A stretch of DNA of 5,924 nucleotides. It comes from CAZBWE01 sp964440735. Lineage in GTDB: Bacteria > Planctomycetota > Phycisphaerae > Sedimentisphaerales > Anaerobacaceae. The notes beneath the pieces were generated by a model, which was not told the DNA's origin, did no database searches, and saw only the letters and a program-made list of their open reading frames with translations. The position numbers and the translations under genes were made by a program. Positions 1 to 4,617 of the stretch are shown here, in pieces. The DNA is taken from the NCBI GenBank assembly GCA_964440735.1, contig CAYTTK010000158.1, forward strand, positions 1 through 5,924, given 5' to 3'. Position 1 is the first letter of the stretch, and each line of letters begins with the position of its first letter.

Positions 1-613
1 TTGCTATGAATGCACCTTTAACTTTAATTCCAGTTAGCTCTTTAAAAGCCATTGCGTAAGCTGCAAGTTGTAACCAGTATGTCGGATAGAATGCTTTACC
101 AGTTTTCCAATCACCGATGACATAAGCAGGTTTCTCAAATTTTGGTTCACGCCCTCTTACTAAAAAAGGACTTGGTGAAACGCCCTTTGGTGTCTTGATT
201 TTTGGGGGGCTTTGATACATTCCCACGAAATCCGCAGTTCCAGCATATCCGTACTTGTTGCTCCAAAGTCTTTGTTCAAGTCCATCGGGTTTAAGTGATG
301 CACTTTGTCGAAATTCGTAAAATTTACACATGCCTTCTTGAATTTCTAGTTCATATCCACCAAGATTGCAATCTTCGCCCTTTAATGTTAATTCAATGAG
401 CTTATGCACATGAATACCTATTGCTTGTCTAGTTTCAAGTATCTGATTTGCCTTTGCACGCCCTATTTTTTTTATCCAAGCATCTATTCTGTGTTTGGCT
501 ATAATGCCAAGGGATGCTGTTACTCTGATATAATCTTTTCCGTGTATACGATAATTTGTGTTAGTAGATTCAAAGTCTTTAGGTACAACTATTTGCCACT
601 TTTTTTGTACCAT
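1..613 (-). CDS. RecB/Cas4-like PD-(D/E)XK nuclease, 3' end cut by window edge
   Basis: I translated this frame by hand. It opens with ATG at 613 and stays open for 204 codons to the left edge, so the C-terminus is missing. A GAGG Shine-Dalgarno sequence lies 7 bases upstream. The protein has the full motif series of the RecB/Cas4/AddB-type nuclease superfamily: an N-terminal RVTASLG segment (residues 30-36), GIHVHKLIE with the motif I His (66-74), LEQRLW (112-117), GYAGTADF with the metal-binding Asp128, GDWKTG with the Asp168/Lys170 pair, and QLAAY (182-186), the QxxxY motif. Family knowledge says such enzymes are Mg2+-dependent DNA nucleases; in viruses they serve recombination, replication or end processing. 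Whether this one is an exonuclease is inference. About 30 Pro/Lys-rich residues (134-163) separate the two catalytic strands, longer than usual. It follows a possible 39-aa ORF by two bases and lies beyond the capsid operon terminator. The family call is firm; the exact role is not. Confidence 0.93.
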   Translation of the reverse strand, partial: MVQKKWQIVVPKDFESTNTNYRIHGKDYIRVTASLGIIAKHRIDAWIKKIGRAKANQILETRQAIGIHVHKLIELTLKGEDCNLGGYELEIQEGMCKFYEFRQSASLKPDGLEQRLWSNKYGYAGTADFVGMYQSPPKIKTPKGVSPSPFLVRGREPKFEKPAYVIGDWKTGKAFYPTYWLQLAAYAMAFKELTGIKVKGAFIA

Positions 614-615
614 GT

Positions 616-735
616 TTATTCCTCAAATAATTTATGGAATCTATTTGGATGATTTTCTACTATCATTTTAAGAGTATCAGAGGACCAAGGATAAATTGCT
701 ACTATTTTACCTGTTTGTATATCTAAATATTTCAT
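616..735 (-). CDS. Possible 39-aa small protein between tRNA and nuclease
   Basis: An ATG at 735 opens 39 codons ending in TAA at 618-616, two bases before the nuclease ATG. The nuclease Shine-Dalgarno sequence falls inside the last codons of this frame, a spacing typical of coupled genes. The peptide begins MKYLDIQTGKIVAIYPW and ends NHPNRFHKLFEE. That C-terminus resembles the NPDRF-type ends of many short phage proteins, but I recognise no family. It is acidic-basic mixed, with no membrane segment or cysteine. It has no Shine-Dalgarno sequence, because the 3' half of the tRNA gene occupies that position. Translation would therefore need a leaderless mode or an mRNA start made by tRNA processing. 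It could also be a chance frame or the relic of a longer gene displaced by the tRNA. Its function is unknown. Confidence 0.5.
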   Translation of the reverse strand: MKYLDIQTGKIVAIYPWSSDTLKMIVENHPNRFHKLFEE

Positions 736-736
736 A

Positions 737-808
737 AGCCGACACTCTGCATCGAACAGAGGACATACCCTTACAGGGGGTGCATTTTACCAACTAAACT
801 ATATCGGC
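737..808 (-). tRNA. tRNA-Thr (anticodon UGU), virus-encoded, unusual anticodon arm
   Basis: The 72 bases fold as a cloverleaf. The acceptor stem GCCGATA pairs with TGTCGGC (one T-G pair). The D stem is a weak GTTT/AAAT with A14, G15, G18, G19 and A21 in place. The T arm is CTCTG, loop TTCGATG, CAGAG. The anticodon stem is CACCC/GGGTA with loop CCTGTAA, giving anticodon TGT for threonine, reading ACA. Two oddities stand out: base 33 is C instead of the nearly invariant U, and the stem's outer pair is a C27-A43 mismatch with a four-base variable loop, as if one base had been lost. The discriminator is T73 and no CCA is encoded. The GCCGAT acceptor end and UGUAA loop fit tRNA-Thr. U73 is typical of archaeal rather than E. 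coli-type tRNA-Thr, a weak host hint. Its activity is uncertain because of C33. Confidence 0.85.
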
Positions 809-810
809 AT

Positions 811-838
811 TAAAAATTAAAAGAGGGGATTAACCCTC
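811..838 (-). terminator. Intrinsic-type terminator after the capsid gene
   Basis: Read on the minus strand, GAGGG, a six-base loop TTAATC and CCCTC form a perfect five-pair hairpin (838-823). A T-rich run, TTTTAATTTTTA, follows directly (822-811). It begins 10 bases after the capsid stop codon and ends two bases before the tRNA. This is the layout of a Rho-independent terminator; in an archaeal host the T-rich run alone could terminate. It would close the head-gene operon after its most abundant product, with partial read-through or a separate promoter supplying the tRNA and nuclease. The stem is short and the T run is broken by AA, so efficiency is uncertain. Confidence 0.62.
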
Positions 839-848
839 ATTCACCTAT

Positions 849-2195
849 TTAAGGATTTACAACGTGTGCAATCGCATCCGTATCAAGTTCGCCTACAGCG
901 AAATATGCCCACTGGTCGATTCTGTATGAATTACAGTTGCTTTGGAAAAACTTGTAGGTCTTAGGGCGTTCTCCAAAGACCGCACCAACGGCTCGTCTTG
1001 AATCAACAATGATTGCTACGACTTCACTAGCTAAATCAGTACAACCATTTGCACCGCAGTATTCAATGACTTTAAGCCCACTCATTTTTTTGAGCCTGCC
1101 ATCGTCATCGAAACTAACATCTGCCATCCAAGGCATAGGTTGCGAATGTTGCATTCTCTTAAAGATTGCAGCGACAGTTGGTGATACAATCAAATAGTCA
1201 GGGCTATAAGGTCCAGCTAAACCGTTACCTTCTCTCATACCAGCTACAGCAAGATGAATTGCGTTGTAAAGTTGGTACAATGCAGTATCGGTACAACATG
1301 AACCAGCAATATCAGGAGTACAGCTTATTGCAGTACCAAGAGTTTCTGTAGTTCCAGGTGCAGCAGTTTCTAGCTCACTGTAAATCTGAGCATCGAACCA
1401 TTGTGCCCATGAATCGGACATAGCAATAAGATACGAATCCATTAGGATTGAACCTACATCCCATATATCCTTGTCACAAACGATAGCCTCAAGATTGTAC
1501 TGTTTCAAAGTAAGCGGGTAAGTCGTGAATAAGATACTTGCACAAGATGCACACTCACAAGCTGCTTTTTCACTTGGAGCACCGAATGCACCGAATGCTC
1601 GAATCTGTACACCAAGTCCATCACCAGGGTTTATAGCAATACCTTTTACAGCAATTTTGAAAAGGTCGGCTTTACAAACGAAGGTATTCCAAACGATTTT
1701 AGCATAAACATCTTCAGGACTCCACTCACTAACATCATCCTCACAACCAGTATCGGCATCAGTGTTAATAAATAACCTGTCCATGCTTGTTTCACCATAC
1801 TTTTGACCTTCATAGATTTGGAATTTAATGTCTTTCACATTTGAAAGTTTAGTTTCATACTGAGACCGAGTATCTATATTCTCGTATCTTTTGTAGTAAC
1901 CATTGTAGAATTTTTGTATGTCATTTACTTCGTTTCCATTGCCTTTAACTTCACCACCATCATCAGTGATTTTTGGCTTTGGAGCAAGTTCAGGGTGTTC
2001 TTTGTAGATTGCCTCAAGAGCAGCAGTTTTTTGCTCTTCAAAAGCAGCATCTTTAGCTTCTTTGACTTCTTTATCCTTCTCTTCATCAAGTGCAGCCTGT
2101 TTTGTTTTCAGGTCTCGCAACTTGATTTCTTTGTCGAGATTTTCCTCATAGGCTTTTAATTCCTCTGGGGACATATCTTCAATATCTTTACTCAT
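849..2195 (-). CDS. Major capsid protein, HK97 fold, with N-terminal coiled coil
   Basis: This 448-aa protein forms the icosahedral shell. Residues 1-66 are a charged, Glu/Lys/Ala-rich coiled coil, followed by a Pro/Gly-rich linker to about 88. That matches the delta (scaffolding) domain of HK97-type capsid proteins, normally removed by the prohead protease. The rest looks like the HK97 fold: a long helix with the DSWAQWFDAQIYSEL segment (261-275), a conserved SPDYLIVSPTVAAIFKRM stretch (331-348), and a C-terminal beta-rich end with VVAIIVDSRRAVGAVFGERP (392-411) and RIDQWAYFAVGEL (425-437). It carries 12 cysteines (151, 174, 213, 215, 218, 240, 292, 300, 301, 380, 385, 421), many for a capsid protein, including a CxCxxC motif at 213-218. 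A strong GGAGG site (2206-2210) lies 10 bases before the ATG, fitting high expression. It follows the protease gene, and no separate scaffold gene lies between them. The family assignment is by pattern and context; the cysteine role is unknown. Confidence 0.9.
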   Translation of the reverse strand: MSKDIEDMSPEELKAYEENLDKEIKLRDLKTKQAALDEEKDKEVKEAKDAAFEEQKTAALEAIYKEHPELAPKPKITDDGGEVKGNGNEVNDIQKFYNGYYKRYENIDTRSQYETKLSNVKDIKFQIYEGQKYGETSMDRLFINTDADTGCEDDVSEWSPEDVYAKIVWNTFVCKADLFKIAVKGIAINPGDGLGVQIRAFGAFGAPSEKAACECASCASILFTTYPLTLKQYNLEAIVCDKDIWDVGSILMDSYLIAMSDSWAQWFDAQIYSELETAAPGTTETLGTAISCTPDIAGSCCTDTALYQLYNAIHLAVAGMREGNGLAGPYSPDYLIVSPTVAAIFKRMQHSQPMPWMADVSFDDDGRLKKMSGLKVIEYCGANGCTDLASEVVAIIVDSRRAVGAVFGERPKTYKFFQSNCNSYRIDQWAYFAVGELDTDAIAHVVNP

Positions 2196-2217
2196 TGTTT
2201 TCTATCCTCCATAAATT

Positions 2218-3093
2218 TTAGTTCTTTAACGCTAATTTTTTAGCTTTTATTCTACTAATAATTTCTTGTCTTTTTTCTTCAATTTCATCTTCTAATTTGC
2301 CTGTGCAAATATCACATTCACAAGCACTTTCATGTTCACCATCATTGCGTAATCCACAACCATCTTTATCGTTGCAACGCCCTTGTAGGACAGTAGATAC
2401 ACAAACAGGTGTGATTTCGGTCAAAACCGGTACAAGGTCATCTTCACCGTAACCTTCTTTCTTCCAAGGTACATTTTTTGGTAAATTTGATGCTAGTATA
2501 AAATCCCGCTTTCCATAATATGTTACTGATACATTAGGAATTTGTCCTGCACGTTCACACAATTTGACATATGCTGTCCATGCAGTAGTAAACTCACAAT
2601 CAGGCTCTACATTTAATTCCATTGATACTTCTTTAGTTTCTGTATTGAATTTTACATTTGTATGATACCCAATAAAATAAGTAATATCAGTTTGCATCAA
2701 GAAGAACCCTGTGGAAGTGCCCATATGATTAATGTCATGTAAAGTTCCGTTCCATTTCTTGTAGCTCTTCTCTAATACTTCCGCAGAAAGAAATCCACCG
2801 TTCATAAATCTGTCACCTATAATAGCTATCATGTTTTTAGTACCTGTTTGAACAGGATTTTCAGCTTCTTCGGATTCTAATTCCTTAATAGGTATTACTG
2901 TAAATTGAGCTTCATCAGTAAACATCTCTTCATTTTTCTTATGTCTACGTTTCCAATACTCATGGCATACTGCAACAACTTTATCACGACTCCAACTGGG
3001 GTGTTCTTTTTTTGTATATGGAATACACCGCTTGATGAAATCTGTTTTAGTCTCACCTTTTTTTGGCTTTGGATTCTCAAATTCATTATCCAT
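2218..3093 (-). CDS. Prohead maturation protease with N-terminal extra domain and Cys-rich tail
   Basis: This 291-aa protein most likely cleaves the capsid protein's N-terminal segment during prohead maturation. Residues 8-50 (KPKKGETKTDFIKRC through AVCHEYWKRR) match a small domain with two conserved cysteines, often seen in front of phage proteases. Residues about 86-230 fit the Caudovirales prohead protease family: the strand-helix MNGGFLSAEVLEKSYKKWNG (97-116), His123 in DINHMG as probable catalytic His, and Ser189 in IPNVSVTYYG as probable nucleophile, then LTEITPVCVS (224-233), the usual end of the fold. The tail has C240, C246, C258, C260 and C263, then a charged helix (266-291). These could bind zinc. 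Its CxCxxC motif closely resembles one in the capsid protein. The Shine-Dalgarno AAAAGGTGA contains the stop codon of the gene before it, and the gap is four bases. Fold and catalytic residues are inferred from motifs only. Confidence 0.85.
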   Translation of the reverse strand: MDNEFENPKPKKGETKTDFIKRCIPYTKKEHPSWSRDKVVAVCHEYWKRRHKKNEEMFTDEAQFTVIPIKELESEEAENPVQTGTKNMIAIIGDRFMNGGFLSAEVLEKSYKKWNGTLHDINHMGTSTGFFLMQTDITYFIGYHTNVKFNTETKEVSMELNVEPDCEFTTAWTAYVKLCERAGQIPNVSVTYYGKRDFILASNLPKNVPWKKEGYGEDDLVPVLTEITPVCVSTVLQGRCNDKDGCGLRNDGEHESACECDICTGKLEDEIEEKRQEIISRIKAKKLALKN

Positions 3094-3097
3094 AAAG

Positions 3098-3102
3098 TCA
3101 CC
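3098..3102 (-). promoter_or_regulatory. GGTGA ribosome binding site overlapping upstream stop codon
   Basis: The GGTGA core of the protease gene's Shine-Dalgarno sequence is four bases before its ATG and contains the TGA stop of the 164-aa gene. Ribosomes ending there sit on the next start region, which suggests translational coupling. It supports the ATG at 3093. Confidence 0.65.
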
Positions 3103-3592
3103 TTTTCATATTTTTATTATATCGTTTATTTTGAATACTCTTAATATACATAGTCTCTTCGAAACTGTGCATATTTTTCGGAATTTTGCCCTCTTTTCTA
3201 AGTCGTTTTGTTTTTTCTTTTGACTCAAACCATATATTAGGAATCCATTTTTCAGGAGGTTTAACATATGGTTTTATTAAGACTTGTAATTCAGCAGATT
3301 TTTTGAGCATCTCATTAAGTATCCAAAAGAATACATCATTGTAAGCAGTATCTTTTGCAATTATCCATAAAGCAAGTTGTCCGAACCGTTTCACCATATC
3401 TCGTTGCCATTCAGGTTTTAATTGATTTGCACCAATGACAAGTATGCTATTTAAATTCTTAATTACGGGATTTGGATAAAATTTTAAATTCTCATCCATT
3501 ATAGCCATATCAACTTTCAAATGGCGATAACCTAGTTTCAGCAAGAGGCGTAATATTTTCTTGGAGTGTTCGCCATAGCCTATATCGGTCAT
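3098..3592 (-). CDS. Hypothetical head-operon protein, 164 aa
   Basis: I do not recognise this protein. Its ATG overlaps the stop of the 197-aa gene as ATGA, and an AGGAAG site lies upstream, so it is almost certainly translated and coupled to its neighbour. Residues 10-22 are a basic-hydrophobic helix (KKILRLLLKLGYR). Residues 60-110 look like helices with aromatic and hydrophobic faces (RFGQLALWIIAK, then DVFFWILNEMLKK), but they are too broken by charge to be membrane segments. The C-terminal third is strongly basic and ends in KRYNKNMKR. It has no cysteine, unlike the protease and capsid protein beside it. Its place between the portal block and the protease suggests a virion or assembly role, perhaps a minor head protein, but that rests on context alone. 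Confidence 0.78.
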   Translation of the reverse strand: MTDIGYGEHSKKILRLLLKLGYRHLKVDMAIMDENLKFYPNPVIKNLNSILVIGANQLKPEWQRDMVKRFGQLALWIIAKDTAYNDVFFWILNEMLKKSAELQVLIKPYVKPPEKWIPNIWFESKEKTKRLRKEGKIPKNMHSFEETMYIKSIQNKRYNKNMKR

Positions 3593-4182
3593 GCTTTTTT
3601 CTTCCTAGCGACATTTCTCTTAATAGCTTCTTTATTAGCTTTTTTGAACTCTTCCCGTTTTACTGAGTCCTTCTTGAGGTCACTAAACTCAGCCTCAAAT
3701 AGAAGCTCTTCATCTTTTTCTCCTATATCTCGCAAAGGAACAATGCTTTTTGCTTTTGCATTTTTAAATCGATTGTTAATAAATTCTTTATTTCGTACAG
3801 CCGATTCCATGTAATCTTCATATCTATGCTCTAGTTGTCCTTCTAAACTAGCTAAATTTGTATTGTAGGATTGTATCTGTTCATCAAATATCTTCAATAC
3901 TTTTTTCTTGTCGTACTCTGAATAAAACATAAGATTAGGAATTAATGTTATTGTTATAGGAAGTTTTATTTCCTCCTGTTGAATTTTTTTTCTATCATTT
4001 ATTAGTCTTTTAACAATGAACTCATATTGAGCTTTCTGTTTCAATGCGTTTGTATAACGATTTGATGCATTTACAAGCTCTTGAAAATATTGCCCTTCAA
4101 CATCCATAAGCGGTGGTGACTTATGAGGTTTCGCTTCTTCTGGAACTTTTTGTTTTTTCTTAATAACTCTTTTTTTTGCCAT
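3589..4182 (-). CDS. Hypothetical Lys-rich coiled-coil protein, 197 aa
   Basis: I recognise no family here. An AGAGGAAA Shine-Dalgarno sequence lies just before the ATG. The gene starts 12 bases after the gp10-like gene ends, and its stop overlaps the next start by four bases. The first 20 residues are very basic (KKRVIKKKQK at 4-13). Residues about 28-70 are helical and rich in Gln, Lys and Glu. A short beta-like stretch LPITITLIP (74-82) follows, then a second long helix (about 92-145) and a charged tail ending in RKKKA. Two long helices around a short turn suggest an alpha-helical hairpin. It could be an assembly chaperone, a scaffold-like protein or an internal head protein that contacts DNA through its basic ends; all are inference from composition and position. 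There are no cysteines or catalytic motifs. Confidence 0.8.
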   Translation of the reverse strand: MAKKRVIKKKQKVPEEAKPHKSPPLMDVEGQYFQELVNASNRYTNALKQKAQYEFIVKRLINDRKKIQQEEIKLPITITLIPNLMFYSEYDKKKVLKIFDEQIQSYNTNLASLEGQLEHRYEDYMESAVRNKEFINNRFKNAKAKSIVPLRDIGEKDEELLFEAEFSDLKKDSVKREEFKKANKEAIKRNVARKKKA

Positions 4183-4194
4183 ATTTTTTCCTCT

Positions 4195-4617
4195 TTAATT
4201 ATAGAATCTCATTATTTTATCTTTAAATATTTTTGGCACTTCTTGCAGGGTTCTCCAAGCAGCCCAGGACATATACGGGAGAAATGCCGTTTTCCCACTA
4301 CTACTTTTAATTACTCTAGGATTTTCAGTAGTTCCAACTCTAATATATCTTGTTCCATATTCAAGAAATGCTGTATAAGGTTCGCCCTTATCATTGGTTA
4401 CATCACAAATAATCTTGAAACTATGTTTGCCAGTTTTTTGAGAACGGATACCTCTTACCAAGTGACCTTTTTTTCTAGGTGCTCGATATTTAGCTCTCCT
4501 AACTATTTTTTTCTCTATTTCGTTAGTAAGTACCCCTTCTTCCAATGCTTTAATTACGCTTTCAGTTTTAGATATGAATTGCTGGAGACCTTTAGTTCTT
4601 ACTTTTAGTGCTACCAT
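4195..4617 (-). CDS. HK97 gp10-like head-tail joining (tail completion) protein
   Basis: This 140-aa protein resembles the HK97 gp10 family, which acts at the head-tail junction. It has the family's order of features: an N-terminal helix (8-45), RAPRKKGHLVRGIRS (45-59) matching the usual RAPVDTGxLRxSI motif, beta strands, YTAFLEYGTRYI (81-92) matching the Y-x-x-x-x-EYGT motif, and the FLPYMSWAAW segment (112-121) where family members have a PFL-type C-terminal helix. The frame is open further upstream to TTG at 4632 and GTG at 4629, but a GGTGA site lies 8 bases before the ATG at 4617, so I prefer that start. This gives a 26-base overlap with the portal gene. Such genes usually follow the capsid gene; here it comes directly after the portal, where many phages have a minor head protein, so a divergent role is possible. 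Confidence 0.83.
   Translation of the reverse strand: MVALKVRTKGLQQFISKTESVIKALEEGVLTNEIEKKIVRRAKYRAPRKKGHLVRGIRSQKTGKHSFKIICDVTNDKGEPYTAFLEYGTRYIRVGTTENPRVIKSSSGKTAFLPYMSWAAWRTLQEVPKIFKDKIMRFYN

Noticed and set aside
404..652. Plus-strand 82-codon frame over the start of the nuclease gene
   Set aside because: It lies antisense to a motif-confirmed nuclease gene, has an amino-acid make-up rich in Tyr, Cys and Phe typical of antisense translation, and has no ribosome binding site context.
765..785. Reading the tRNA anticodon as GTA (tyrosine)
   Set aside because: Placing U33 before GTA would need the stem ACCCC/GGTAT, which does not pair. Only the TGT reading keeps the stem, and the acceptor end also resembles tRNA-Thr.
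809..822. AT-rich run before the tRNA as an archaeal TATA box
   Set aside because: It lies immediately next to the mature 5' end of the tRNA and is better explained as the T run of the capsid-operon terminator.
1579..1596. Tandem 9-base repeat GCACCGAAT in the capsid gene
   Set aside because: Only two copies, in frame, encoding a repeated Ala-Phe-Gly step; it is ordinary coding sequence and not a repeat array.
2895..3101. Minus-strand 68-codon frame overlapping the protease start
   Set aside because: It is a shifted frame within the N-terminal domain of the protease, which has the recognisable protein sequence in the other frame.
4123..4608. Plus-strand 161-codon frame rich in Phe and Ser
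   Set aside because: It is antisense to the gp10-like gene and to the start of the 197-aa gene. Its Phe/Ser-rich composition is the expected complement of Lys/Glu-rich coding sequence.
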